Shown here in pieces: positions 51,277 to 59,937 of a stretch of 64,000 bases of DNA. Each line of letters opens with the position of its first letter. Positions within the stretch are counted from its first letter, which is position 1. Under the pieces are notes generated by a model. It had not been told where the DNA came from. It made no database searches and was given only the letters and a program-made list of their open reading frames with translations. Where the stretch lies: the NCBI GenBank assembly GCA_023436065.1, contig JAEZKU010000027.1:3570-67569 (forward strand). The letters are read 5' to 3'. This stretch comes from Bacillota bacterium (lineage in GTDB: Bacteria; Bacillota; Clostridia; Lachnospirales; Lachnospiraceae). The position numbers and the translations under genes were made by a program.

Positions 51277-51318
51277 ATTAGCTGTTGCAAACAGGCAAAT
51301 TCTTATGCAACAGCTAAT
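51277..51318 (+). terminator. Intra-operon stem-loop between binding protein and permease genes
   Basis: ATTAGCTGTTGCA (51277-51289) pairs with TGCAACAGCTAAT (51306-51318), 13 bp perfect, with TTTT right after. Such a hairpin would stop part of transcription and protect the mRNA end, giving more binding protein than permease. Confidence 0.8.
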
Positions 51319-51339
51319 TTTAAGAAAGGCGAGAAGTCG

Positions 51340-52221
51340 ATGCTATATAAAAAGAAGCTACCTTTGCTGGTATTTTTAGTGCCCGGACTCCTTTTAATGA
51401 TTTTGTTCTTATATGAGCCCTTTATAGAAAATATCATTAACAGCTTTTATGATATGAAATCAGTGGTGAAGATGCCGGGACAGGAATGGACCTTCCTCGG
51501 ACTTACTAATTATAAAAAATTGTTAGGTGATCCAAAGATACGAATTTCTATCCTGAATTCGCTGAAGATGATGGGACTTGCCATTGTATTTCAGGTAGGG
51601 ATAGCATTTGTTCTTGCAGTTATGGTAAGCAGGATTAAGAAAGGGCAGCATGTGTTCAGAACCGTGTTTTTCTTCCCCATCGTTATTTCTGCTTCCGCAA
51701 TCGGTCTTTTATTCAAATTATTCTATTACTATAACGGCGGTATGCTCAACCAGCTGATGGAGCTGATGGGTAAGGAGCCGATTAACTGGCTCTCTACTGC
51801 GACAGCCTTCATCATGGTCAGTATTCCTACCCTTTGGAGTTATGTAGGTTTCTATTTTGTTATTATCCTGACCGGCTTAAATGCCATTTCCGATGATATT
51901 TATGAAGCAGCTGCCATAGACGGTTGTTCCGGCTTCAAGCAGGTATTCCATATTACCGTTCCGTTGATTCGCGGAGTAATGTGTACCTGCATCACACTGG
52001 CAGTAACCGGTGCATTAAAGGTATTCGACCTTCCCTGGGTCATCGTACCGAAGGGGGCTCCTCAGGGTGTAACTCATTTTCTGGGAACCTACATGTATGA
52101 ACAGACCTTTACCATCAATAATATTGATTACGGCTCAACCATAGCCTTTGTCATCGTCATCTTGGGTGTTATCGTTTCTAAGACGGTTTCAAAGCTGATG
52201 AAGCCGGATGACAATCTATAG
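51340..52221 (+). CDS. Sugar ABC transporter permease (MalF/UgpA-like)
   Basis: 293 aa with six membrane helices. The cytoplasmic coupling loop EAAAIDGCSGFKQVFHITVPLI is the E-A-A-x-x-D-G motif that contacts the ATPase. Start at ATG 51340 (MLYKKKLPLL) behind an AAAGGCGAG site; the longer frame from 51274 runs back through the stem-loop and is rejected. Works with the next permease as a heterodimer. Confidence 0.92.
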   Translation: MLYKKKLPLLVFLVPGLLLMILFLYEPFIENIINSFYDMKSVVKMPGQEWTFLGLTNYKKLLGDPKIRISILNSLKMMGLAIVFQVGIAFVLAVMVSRIKKGQHVFRTVFFFPIVISASAIGLLFKLFYYYNGGMLNQLMELMGKEPINWLSTATAFIMVSIPTLWSYVGFYFVIILTGLNAISDDIYEAAAIDGCSGFKQVFHITVPLIRGVMCTCITLAVTGALKVFDLPWVIVPKGAPQGVTHFLGTYMYEQTFTINNIDYGSTIAFVIVILGVIVSKTVSKLMKPDDNL

Positions 52222-52235
52222 AAGGAGGTAGTGCC

Positions 52236-53087
52236 ATGACAGAATATAAGAGTACTAAGAGTAAAAGCTTTGGCCTATCAAAGGTACTGATTTATCTGAC
52301 ACTTTGCTTTTGGGCTGCTACCACGATTTTCCCCTTCTTATGGATTATTAATAACTCCTTTAAGCCCTCCAGAGAAGTGATCAATTCCTCCTTTTCTCTA
52401 CCGACGGCCTTTACCTGGCAGAATTACTTAAATGCCTTTGATAATTTGAATATTCTGGTTGCTTATAAGAACAGTCTGATCATCTCGGGAAGTGTAACGA
52501 TTGCTGTCATGATTCTTTCCGCCATGATGTCCTTTGCCATGACAAGATATCAGTTCAGGGGTAAGGAAGTAATCAATTCCTTAATTCTTGCGAGCCTGAT
52601 GTTCCCAGCCTTCTCGACCATCATTCCAGTATTTCGCATGATGTCTCAGGCACAGCTGATCAATCATGCGGTTTCTGTCGTACTGCCTCAGGTGGCAGGT
52701 AATCTAAGCTTTGCAACAGTAGTCATGATGGGCTTTTTACGTGGTCTTCCTTTGGAGATGGAAGAGGCCGCATATATGGAAGGAGCCAATGTCCGGCAGG
52801 TCTTTACCCGAATCATTGTTCCTTTATCCAAACCTTCTCTGGCAACAGTAGCAATCTTTTGTTTTCTGTGGTCCTATAACGATCTGTTCACCCAGCTGAT
52901 CATGATTCGTCGCAGACCGAAATATCCTGTCTGTGCCCTGTTAAATGAAATCAGTTCCAAATACGGTACGGATTATGGCTTGATGGCCTCATCAATCGCA
53001 ATCATCATTTTGCCGGTACTGATCGTCTATATTTTTCTTCAGAAGAATATCATTAAAGGTTTGACAGCAGGTGCGGTTAAAGGATAG
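52236..53087 (+). CDS. Sugar ABC transporter permease (MalG/UgpE-like)
   Basis: 283 aa, six helices, with EEAAYMEGANVRQVFTRIIVPL as the coupling loop. AAGGAGGT precedes the ATG, 14 bases after the first permease. No ATPase gene follows; as in many Firmicutes sugar importers, a shared MsmK/MsmX-type ATPase coded elsewhere is expected. Confidence 0.92.
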   Translation: MTEYKSTKSKSFGLSKVLIYLTLCFWAATTIFPFLWIINNSFKPSREVINSSFSLPTAFTWQNYLNAFDNLNILVAYKNSLIISGSVTIAVMILSAMMSFAMTRYQFRGKEVINSLILASLMFPAFSTIIPVFRMMSQAQLINHAVSVVLPQVAGNLSFATVVMMGFLRGLPLEMEEAAYMEGANVRQVFTRIIVPLSKPSLATVAIFCFLWSYNDLFTQLIMIRRRPKYPVCALLNEISSKYGTDYGLMASSIAIIILPVLIVYIFLQKNIIKGLTAGAVKG

Positions 53088-53139
53088 AATCAGAATAGAT
53101 ATATGATAAATGTTGCCATGTGCAGAAACGGAGAAGCGG

Positions 53140-53928
53140 ATGTATAAGGTAGTTATTATTGATGACGAACCGATTATCGTAGAAGGAATTTCCAGAATGA
53201 TTCAATGGGAGCAGTATTCCTGTAAACTGGTCGCAACCGCTAATGACGGTTTAGAAGGTGCGCAGGTTATACAACAATACCGCCCGAATATCATAATCAC
53301 CGATATCTCCATGCCGGATCAGGATGGGCTTTCCATGATAGCCGGACTGAAGTCGGAATTTCCGGATATGGAAATCAGCATCTTAACAGGTTATCGCAGG
53401 TTTGATTATGCTCAGAGAGCAATCCGTCTCGGCGTGACAAGATTTCTTTTGAAGCCTTCGAATATGGAGGAGTTGAAGGAAGCCATCACCGCCATGGTAA
53501 ATAATCTGGCGGAGAGTAATATTCTCCCTGAGGAAGCCTCTTCTACAGGAGTAGAAGCAGAGCATTATGACAATGAAGCCAGTAATTTCATCGTGAACAA
53601 TGCCCTGAAATATATCGAGCAGAATTATCCCCACAAGCTGACCTTATGTGAAGTGGCAGAGAAGACCTATGTCAGTCAATGGCATTTGAGCAAGCTTCTG
53701 AACCGCAATTTGGGACAGAACTTTTCTGAGGTATTAAATCACATCAGAATTAAAGAAGCGCAGAAGCTGTTATGTGATCCATCCCTCCGAATCGGAGACA
53801 TTGCCGAACGGGTGGGCTTCATGGATATGGCCCATTTTTCAAGAGTATTCAAGAAGCATGTCGGTATCTCCGCCAATGAATTCCGGAATACCATAGCCCA
53901 GAAGGATATCGAACCCTTGATGAAATAA
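53140..53928 (+). CDS. YesN-type response regulator with AraC DNA-binding domain
   Basis: 262 aa. Receiver domain at the N-terminus (VVIIDDEPIIVEGIS; phospho-Asp in IIITDISMPDQDG; Lys in FLLKPS) and a two-helix-turn-helix AraC domain at the C-terminus (VSQWHLSKLLNRNLGQNF and IGDIAERVGFMDMAHFSRVF). There is a short linker and none of the long middle region of full-size YesN (often about 500 aa). Probably phosphorylated by the kinase at 47951 and activates the transporter genes. GGAG lies six bases before ATG 53140. Confidence 0.92.
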   Translation: MYKVVIIDDEPIIVEGISRMIQWEQYSCKLVATANDGLEGAQVIQQYRPNIIITDISMPDQDGLSMIAGLKSEFPDMEISILTGYRRFDYAQRAIRLGVTRFLLKPSNMEELKEAITAMVNNLAESNILPEEASSTGVEAEHYDNEASNFIVNNALKYIEQNYPHKLTLCEVAEKTYVSQWHLSKLLNRNLGQNFSEVLNHIRIKEAQKLLCDPSLRIGDIAERVGFMDMAHFSRVFKKHVGISANEFRNTIAQKDIEPLMK

Positions 53929-53995
53929 TAGAATATGTCTTCTGATATCATCTTGAAATAACAGGATGTTAACAGAGCTATCTCAATCTTATTAT

Positions 53996-54024
53996 TTGAC
54001 TGGAAAGCATGATTATGGTAATAT
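53996..54024 (+). promoter_or_regulatory. Vegetative promoter of a candidate small RNA
   Basis: TTGACT (53996-54001), exactly 17 bases, TAATAT (54019-54024). No gene starts within 340 bases downstream. Confidence 0.7.
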
Positions 54025-54030
54025 CTAACT

Positions 54031-54190
54031 GTGATAATAATCTATCTGCATAACATTTTGATAACGAGGTGAAGCTATCCGGCATACTTGATATTACACA
54101 ATCGGTAATATAAGTACGACGTGGAAAAAATCGATAAGATCATAACTCAATAGGAAGAAAGCAGCTGTAAAGGATACAGCTTTCTTTTCT
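54031..54190 (+). ncRNA. Candidate structured small RNA of about 160 nt
   Basis: The region between the promoter at 53996 and an intrinsic terminator (AGAAAG-CAG-CTGTA with TACAGCTTTCT, 54156-54185, then TTTTCT) has no credible open frame. A hairpin in its middle pairs ACTTGATATTAC with GTAATATAAGT (about 54088-54117, one bulge). The GAGGTGAAGCTATCCGGC stretch before it and GACGTGG after it look like conserved single-stranded parts. I could not match it to 6S, SRP RNA, tmRNA, RNase P or a riboswitch class. The ends are inferred from promoter and terminator only. Confidence 0.5.
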
Positions 54191-54230
54191 ATACGCAAAG
54201 TATGATTTTATGATGATTTTCCACAAAATG

Positions 54231-54283
54231 ATTGGCAGAAATTCAGCTGTGGAAAATTCCACAGCTTTTTTTATTTTGCCAAT
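54231..54283 (+). terminator. Second terminator before the methyltransferase gene
   Basis: AGCTGTGGAA pairs with TTCCACAGCT, then TTTTTTATTTT. An outer pair ATTGGCA/TGCCAAT (54231, 54277) encloses it. Confidence 0.85.
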
Positions 54284-54372
54284 AAAACTCTATCTTATGC
54301 AGAAATAGAAGTTATCACTCAAGTAAAATAAAATTGGTATGCGCAAAAACATGCGCAGGAAGGGAAATAACC

Positions 54373-55206
54373 ATGAATGAATTATTACTGAATTACACCG
54401 CAAAAAAGCCTGAACTTTATGAACCAAGTACCGCGAAATTCTGGGATGATGAGCACATCTCAAAGTGTATGCTTGCAGCACACTTAGATCCTGACAATGA
54501 TCCGGCTTCAAGAAATCACCGGTTTATTGATAAGTCCGTGAATTGGATTGCAGGTCTGATGCCACCTAATGAACATCCGGCACTGCTCGATCTGGGTTGC
54601 GGACCGGGACTTTATACCGAACGTTTCGCCAGACTTGGATATCGGGTGACCGGCATTGATATCTCCGGACGTTCTCTGGATTATGCAAAAGCAACTGCCA
54701 GGGATCATCAGCTTTCGATTGATTATCATAATATGGATTATCGGAATATATCCTATGAAGAAGCGTATGATGTCATCACTTTGATCTATTGTGATTTCTC
54801 TGTGTTTTCCGATGAGGACAGAAGCGGGCTTTTGCAAAGAATTTATAAAGCCTTGAAACCGAATGGTAAATTCATCGTGGATGTATTTTCAACAGTAAGC
54901 TATGAAAAAGACAGGGAAGGACAGGAATGGGCATATTATGAAACAGGCTTTTGGAGCAGTTGCCCCCATCTCTGCCTGAATGCTCATTATCTCTATGACG
55001 ATTGTCATACCAGGCTGGATCAGCATGTTATACTTACTGATACTTCTGTGGAATGCTATCACTTATGGGATCACACCTTCACCACGGAGGAATTAAAGAA
55101 TGATATGGAAAGGGCAGGTTTTCAGACTGTGGAATTCTATAGTAATGTTGCAGGAGAGAACTACCATCCTGACAGCGAGGTAATCTGCGCCGTTGCCACG
55201 AAGTAA
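54373..55206 (+). CDS. Class I SAM-dependent methyltransferase
   Basis: 277 aa. AdoMet motif I LLDLGCGPGLYTERFA (near residue 74), motif II VTGIDISGRSLDYA, and motif III/IV region DVITLIYCDFSVFSDEDR. A C-terminal part with YHLWDHTFTTEELKNDMERAGF closes the fold. This is the broad Methyltransf_25-like group acting on small molecules; the substrate is unknown. ATG 54373 follows AGGGAAAT; the longer frame at 54334 starts within upstream non-coding sequence. Single gene. Confidence 0.85.
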   Translation: MNELLLNYTAKKPELYEPSTAKFWDDEHISKCMLAAHLDPDNDPASRNHRFIDKSVNWIAGLMPPNEHPALLDLGCGPGLYTERFARLGYRVTGIDISGRSLDYAKATARDHQLSIDYHNMDYRNISYEEAYDVITLIYCDFSVFSDEDRSGLLQRIYKALKPNGKFIVDVFSTVSYEKDREGQEWAYYETGFWSSCPHLCLNAHYLYDDCHTRLDQHVILTDTSVECYHLWDHTFTTEELKNDMERAGFQTVEFYSNVAGENYHPDSEVICAVATK

Positions 55207-55227
55207 TCTAAAATAATCGTTTAGGAT

Positions 55228-55294
55228 AAAGGGCTGTGTAAAATTGTTACCTTAAGGAACAAAGGTCATTTTACAGCGGCCCTTTGTTCCTTAA
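55228..55294 (+). other. Pair of mutually exclusive hairpins in a 385-base gap
   Basis: Structure 1 pairs AAAGGGC and TGTAAAAT (55228-55244) with ATTTTACA and GCCCTTT (55268-55285). Structure 2 pairs TTAAGGAACAAAGG (55252-55265) with CCTTTGTTCCTTAA (55281-55294), 14 bp perfect. The CCTTT segment belongs to both, so only one can form at once. The rest of 55207-55591 is AT-rich, with an AGGAGG at 55419 before a possible 15-codon frame from TTG 55435, which I do not call a gene. Confidence 0.55.
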
Positions 55295-55591
55295 TTAACT
55301 GTCTTGCTAAGCTATGGCTTTACTGAATAAATATTAGCAAAATGCAGAGCAAACATTATAATAATTCACGCCAATAAAGAAAAGCATAGGATAGAAGCAG
55401 AATATTCATTATCAATAGGAGGATAGATTTTCTATTGTTATTAGCAGAATTTTCTTGTGATATCGAAAAGATTATATTATGATATTAAATAAGTTAAAAC
55501 GAAGAAGCACTTTATATTATTTCATCAGTATCATAGGGAAATACATATTGTATTCCTTTTAAAATATAATAGAACAGGAGCGTTATTGAAT

Positions 55592-56443
55592 ATGGCTGTA
55601 ATCATCGATGGTAAGAAAATTTCTGCAGAAATGAAGGACGAGCTGAAGGAAAAGGTGGCCGGACTAAATAAAGAAGGGATAGAGGTTACACTGGCAGTGA
55701 TCCAGGTTGGAAACGACCCTGCTTCGACAACCTATGTCGGTAATAAGAAGAAGGCCTGCGAATATATCGGAATCCGTTCACTCAGTTATGAGCTTCCCGA
55801 AGAGACCTCACAGGAAGAACTGCTTGCTTTGGTTCAGAAGCTGAACGCAGATCCTAGTGTGAATGGTATTCTTGTGCAGCTTCCCGTTCCGAAGCATATT
55901 GATGAGAATTTCATCATCAAATCCATTGCCCCCGAGAAGGATGTGGATGGCTTCCATCCGCAAAGTGTCGGCGCACTCAGTATCGGTCAGAAGGGCTTTG
56001 TATCCTGTACCCCCGCCGGAGTGCTTGAGATGCTGAAACGTTATAAAATTGAGACAGAGGGTAAGGAATGTGTCATTATCGGCAGAAGCAATATTGTTGG
56101 GAAACCGATGTCCATGCTGATGCTTCGGGAAAATGCAACTGTTACCGTATGTCATTCAAGAACCAAAAACATCAAGGAAGTAGCAAAGCGCGCAGATATC
56201 CTGATCGTTGCGATCGGTAAGGCACGTTTTGTCAACAAGGACTATGTGAAGGAGGGAGCAGTTGTCATCGATGTGGGTATGAATCGCGATGAGAACAATA
56301 AACTCTGTGGAGATGTCGATTATCAGGATGTGTTTGACCATGTATCTGCAATCACCCCGGTTCCCGGTGGTGTAGGTCTGATGACCGTTGTTATGCTGAT
56401 GAATAATTGCGTAGAAGCGGCTTTGATGCAGAGCAAGAGATAG
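55592..56443 (+). CDS. folD: Methylenetetrahydrofolate dehydrogenase/cyclohydrolase
   Basis: 283 aa bifunctional enzyme linking 5,10-methylene-, methenyl- and 10-formyl-tetrahydrofolate in one-carbon metabolism. Motifs: VGNDPASTTYVGNKKKACEYIG with the catalytic Lys, VNGILVQLPVPKHID, PEKDVDGFHPQSVG, IIGRSNIVGKPMSMLML (NADP site) and ITPVPGGVGLMTVVMLM. The usual N-terminus (MAVIIDGKKIS) puts the start at ATG 55592, though a TTG at 55586 is better spaced from AGGAG. No THF riboswitch consensus was seen upstream. Confidence 0.95.
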   Translation: MAVIIDGKKISAEMKDELKEKVAGLNKEGIEVTLAVIQVGNDPASTTYVGNKKKACEYIGIRSLSYELPEETSQEELLALVQKLNADPSVNGILVQLPVPKHIDENFIIKSIAPEKDVDGFHPQSVGALSIGQKGFVSCTPAGVLEMLKRYKIETEGKECVIIGRSNIVGKPMSMLMLRENATVTVCHSRTKNIKEVAKRADILIVAIGKARFVNKDYVKEGAVVIDVGMNRDENNKLCGDVDYQDVFDHVSAITPVPGGVGLMTVVMLMNNCVEAALMQSKR

Positions 56444-56566
56444 CCTTCAGACGATTTCTTCAAAAAAATTGATATTTTCTTTTCATAAGAAAGCTGTTAC
56501 AATGTTTGGTGCGGTAAAAATTCAACAGTATTACCGCGATCATATTGTATAGTATAGGAGAAACGA

Positions 56567-57904
56567 ATGAATATATATTTTGTATCACTCGGATGTGACA
56601 AGAATCTGGTCGATAGCGAAAACATGTTGGGAATTCTACAGGAGAACGGATATCAGTTAATAAACGAAGAGCAGGAGGCAGACATCATCATCGTCAATAC
56701 CTGTTGTTTCATCCATGATGCCAAGGAAGAGAGCATCACAACCATTCTGGAGATGGCCGAATATAAGAAGAGCGGGAAGCTGAAGGCGTTAATCGTAACA
56801 GGATGCCTGGCAGAGCGCTATAAGGATGAAATCCTAAAGGAGATTCCGGAGGTAGACGCACTCCTCGGTACGGCAAGCTTTGACGAAATTCTTGTGGTTA
56901 TTGAGAAGATCATGCAGGGTGGCAGGCATACTAGCTTTGAAGGGCTGGACAGACTTCCGACGGTTCGCAGCAATCGTGTACTGACGTCCGGAACCTTTTC
57001 AACCTATTTAAAGATTGCCGAAGGATGTGATAAGCATTGTACTTACTGCATTATTCCTCAGGTTAGGGGAAACTTTAGAAGCGTTCCGATGGAGGACCTG
57101 CTTAAAGAAGCGAACTATCTTGCCTCACAGGGTGTGAAGGAATTGATTCTCGTCGCACAGGAGACTACTCTGTACGGTGTTGATTTATACGGTGAGAAGA
57201 CTTTACCAAAGCTGTTATCAGAGTTATGTAAGATAGAGGGAATTGAATGGATACGAATTCTGTATTGTTATCCGGAGGAGATCACGAAGGAGCTGATCGA
57301 GGTCATGAAGCGGGAGCCGAAGATCTGCCGCTATCTGGATCTTCCCATCCAGCATGCCTCAGACCGTATCCTGAAGCTGATGGGAAGAAGGACGAATAAA
57401 GCCGATCTGATCGATATCATTCAGAAGCTACGAAGCAATCTTCCTGATATTGTACTTCGTACCACGCTGATTACCGGATTTCCTACTGAAACTGAGGAGG
57501 AGCATCAGGAGCTTTACGAATTTGTCAGACAAATGCGCTTTGAACGGCTCGGAGTCTTCACATATTCCAAGGAAGATCAAACCCCTGCCGCTAAATTAAA
57601 GCCTCAGATACTTGCTAAAGTAAAAAAACAGCGTCGCAATGAGCTGATGAAGCTTCAGCAGGACATCGTATTTGATTTTACCAATGGACTGATTGGAAAA
57701 CACTTTAAGGTATTGATCGAAGGAAAAATTGCAGAAGAGGATCAGGTCTATATCGGAAGAACAACGATGGACGCTCCACAGGTGGATGGTTTTCTGTTCT
57801 TAAGCAGTGACAGAGAGCTGATCTCAGGAGATATTGTGGAGGCGGTAGTTACCGGTGCCAAAGGCTATGATTTGATTGGCAACATTGTAGAAGGGGGCAA
57901 TTAA
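56567..57904 (+). CDS. rimO: Ribosomal protein S12 methylthiotransferase
   Basis: 445 aa radical-SAM enzyme that adds a methylthio group to an Asp of ribosomal protein S12. Order of domains: N-terminal UPF0004 domain with its three Cys (SLGCDKNLVDSENM, NTCCFIHDAKEES, GCLAERY), radical-SAM core with C-x3-C-x2-C as CDKHCTYCIIPQVRG, and a C-terminal TRAM domain (about 380-440). The GCDKNLVDSE start marks RimO rather than MiaB (which has GCQMN). GGAG precedes the ATG; pgsA starts two bases after the stop. Confidence 0.95.
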   Translation: MNIYFVSLGCDKNLVDSENMLGILQENGYQLINEEQEADIIIVNTCCFIHDAKEESITTILEMAEYKKSGKLKALIVTGCLAERYKDEILKEIPEVDALLGTASFDEILVVIEKIMQGGRHTSFEGLDRLPTVRSNRVLTSGTFSTYLKIAEGCDKHCTYCIIPQVRGNFRSVPMEDLLKEANYLASQGVKELILVAQETTLYGVDLYGEKTLPKLLSELCKIEGIEWIRILYCYPEEITKELIEVMKREPKICRYLDLPIQHASDRILKLMGRRTNKADLIDIIQKLRSNLPDIVLRTTLITGFPTETEEEHQELYEFVRQMRFERLGVFTYSKEDQTPAAKLKPQILAKVKKQRRNELMKLQQDIVFDFTNGLIGKHFKVLIEGKIAEEDQVYIGRTTMDAPQVDGFLFLSSDRELISGDIVEAVVTGAKGYDLIGNIVEGGN

Positions 57905-57906
57905 GT

Positions 57907-58446
57907 ATGAATCTGCCGAATAAAATAACCATCTTCAGGGTCTGTATGATCCCGATCTTTCTGATATTCATGCTTGGGGAAGGAATACCCTACGGCAATA
58001 TGATTGCCGCAGCGATTTTTGTGATTGCTGCATTATCGGATTTACTGGACGGCTATCTTGCCAGAAAGCATAATCTTGTGACAAACTTCGGCAAATTCAT
58101 GGACCCTCTGGCGGATAAGCTTTTGGTCAGCAGTGCATTAATCTGCTTCGTAGCGCTTAGAACCGTACCTGCCTGGATCGTAATCATCATCATTGCCAGA
58201 GAATTTATCATCAGTGGCTTTCGCCTGATCGCATCGGATAATGGTGTGGTCATTGCTGCCAGCTGGTGGGGAAAGCTTAAGACCAATGTTCAGATGGTCG
58301 TGAGCGTCATGCTGATTGTCAATCTGGATTATGGCTGGATGAATATACTGGAGCAAATCGCCATCTATCTCGCATTAGCGTTGACGGTCATCTCACTGAT
58401 CGATTATATGATTAAGAATAAGGCAGTACTAAAGGAACAGCACTAA
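57907..58446 (+). CDS. pgsA: CDP-diacylglycerol-glycerol-3-phosphate 3-phosphatidyltransferase
   Basis: 179 aa membrane enzyme that forms phosphatidylglycerol phosphate. CDP-alcohol phosphotransferase signature D-G-x2-A-R-x8-G-x3-D-x3-D is present: SDLLDGYLARKHNLVTNFGKFMDPLADK. Five to six helices. Opening MNLPNKITIFRVCMIPIFLI is typical of PgsA. Two bases after rimO and 26 bases before cinA, so one operon. Confidence 0.95.
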   Translation: MNLPNKITIFRVCMIPIFLIFMLGEGIPYGNMIAAAIFVIAALSDLLDGYLARKHNLVTNFGKFMDPLADKLLVSSALICFVALRTVPAWIVIIIIAREFIISGFRLIASDNGVVIAASWWGKLKTNVQMVVSVMLIVNLDYGWMNILEQIAIYLALALTVISLIDYMIKNKAVLKEQH

Positions 58447-58472
58447 AATGGATCATGGAAAGGAAGTACCCT

Positions 58473-59729
58473 ATGACAGTTGAATTAGTCAGTGTCGGAA
58501 CAGAATTATTGCTTGGAAATATTGTGAATACCAATGCCAATTACTTGGCGCAGAAATGTGCCGAGCTTGGATTCTCTTTATATTATCAAATTGCTGTGGG
58601 CGATAACGAAGGCAGACTGTGTGAAGTGATCAGGACTGCGCTAGACCGCAGCGATATCCTTCTTCTGACGGGAGGCCTCGGCCCCACACAGGACGACATG
58701 ACGAAGGAAGCGGTTGCAAAGGTATTTGGCAGGGAGCTGATCATGGACGAAGCTTCCAGAGAGCATATCGCAAACTACTTTCAATCCAGAAGGATAGATA
58801 ATATACCGGCTGTCGTAACTGAAAACAACTGGAAGCAGGCCCTTAAGATCGAAGGCTGTATGGTCCTCGAGAATCATAATGGTACCGCACCGGGATATAT
58901 TGTAGAAGAGAATGGGAAAGCAGTAATTCTGATGCCCGGACCTCCGAATGAAATGATTCCGATGTTTGAAGATTCTGTTCTACCGTATCTGAGAAAAAAG
59001 CAGGACATGCTTTTTGTATCAAAAATGATAAAGATCTGCGGCGTCGGGGAAAGTAAGGCTGAAACAGACATTATCGATCTGATTGAGACACAGACCAATC
59101 CCACAATTGCACCCTATGCCAAAAACAGCGAGGTACATTTTCGTGTTACTGCCGCAGCCAAAAGCCCGGAAGAAGCAGAACAGTTGTTAGCACCCGTTGT
59201 TGATGAGCTATATCGGCGCTTCGGTGATTTTATCTATACAACAAAGGAAGAAGAAACCTTGGAGGAGGTCACTGTCCGACTTCTGAAGGAAAGAGGACTG
59301 ACCCTGGCAGTTGCAGAATCCTGTACCGGTGGATTATTAACAGGACGGCTGGTCAACGTGGCAGGTGTATCTGAGGTACTGAAGGAAGGGTTTGTCACTT
59401 ATTCGAATGAAGCCAAGATGAAGAATCTCGGTGTCTCACCTGCAACCTTACAGAATTATGGCGCGGTCAGCGCACAGACAGCCGAAGAGATGGTCCGCGG
59501 TGTGGCAAAGGCAGCCGGCTCTACAGCAGCAATGGCAACAACAGGTATCGCAGGTCCGGACGGAGGTACACCCAAAAAGCCTGTAGGTCTGGTTTATATA
59601 GCCTGTCTGGTTAAGGACAAGGTAACGGTGAAGGAGCTAAGGCTTCGAGGTAATCGCATGAAGATCAGGGATCAAAGCGTTATTCAGGCTCTTGATCTCC
59701 TCAGGCGCTCATTGTTGGAAAATAGTTAG
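58473..59729 (+). CDS. cinA: CinA family protein (nicotinamide-nucleotide amidohydrolase/ADP-ribose pyrophosphatase type)
   Basis: 418 aa. N-terminal MoaB/MogA-like domain (ELVSVGTELLLGNIVNTNANYLAQK, LLLTGGLGPTQDDMTKEAVA) and C-terminal PncC amidohydrolase domain (VAESCTGGLLTGRLVNVAG, TTGIAGPDGGTPKKPVGLVY). It is involved in NAD-related nucleotide recycling and is often linked with competence. In Bacillus the order is pgsA-cinA-recA; here recA is absent and a lipoprotein gene follows. GGAAG precedes ATG 58473. A weak TATGAT/ATCATA hairpin with TTTTTT follows at 59742-59766. Confidence 0.93.
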   Translation: MTVELVSVGTELLLGNIVNTNANYLAQKCAELGFSLYYQIAVGDNEGRLCEVIRTALDRSDILLLTGGLGPTQDDMTKEAVAKVFGRELIMDEASREHIANYFQSRRIDNIPAVVTENNWKQALKIEGCMVLENHNGTAPGYIVEENGKAVILMPGPPNEMIPMFEDSVLPYLRKKQDMLFVSKMIKICGVGESKAETDIIDLIETQTNPTIAPYAKNSEVHFRVTAAAKSPEEAEQLLAPVVDELYRRFGDFIYTTKEEETLEEVTVRLLKERGLTLAVAESCTGGLLTGRLVNVAGVSEVLKEGFVTYSNEAKMKNLGVSPATLQNYGAVSAQTAEEMVRGVAKAAGSTAAMATTGIAGPDGGTPKKPVGLVYIACLVKDKVTVKELRLRGNRMKIRDQSVIQALDLLRRSLLENS

Positions 59730-59937
59730 CAATTTATGGAATATGATATAAAATCATAACTTTTTTATAAATTGTTTCATAATACCATAGAAATGACACA
59801 GTTTTATCCTATTTTTAAGACAAGGAATAAATAAACATGATGAATTGTCGAAAGATGAGTACACATCTTCGGTAAACACCTGAGATATTTTGGTACATCA
59901 TCGTGATAGGCATAAATTGTGAAAGGCAAGGATGATT

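Noticed and set aside
54031..54190. Small RNA as 6S RNA, SRP RNA or a known riboswitch
   Set aside because: The long rod with central bubble of 6S is not seen, the SRP GGAA tetraloop with its asymmetric loop is not convincing, and no riboswitch core was recognised.
55435..55482. 15-codon leader-peptide frame from a TTG behind AGGAGG
   Set aside because: The spacing is about ten or more bases, the start is a TTG, and no regulatory codon run is present; too weak to call.
55500..55591. THF riboswitch upstream of folD
   Set aside because: The conserved core motifs were looked for and not found in this AT-rich leader.
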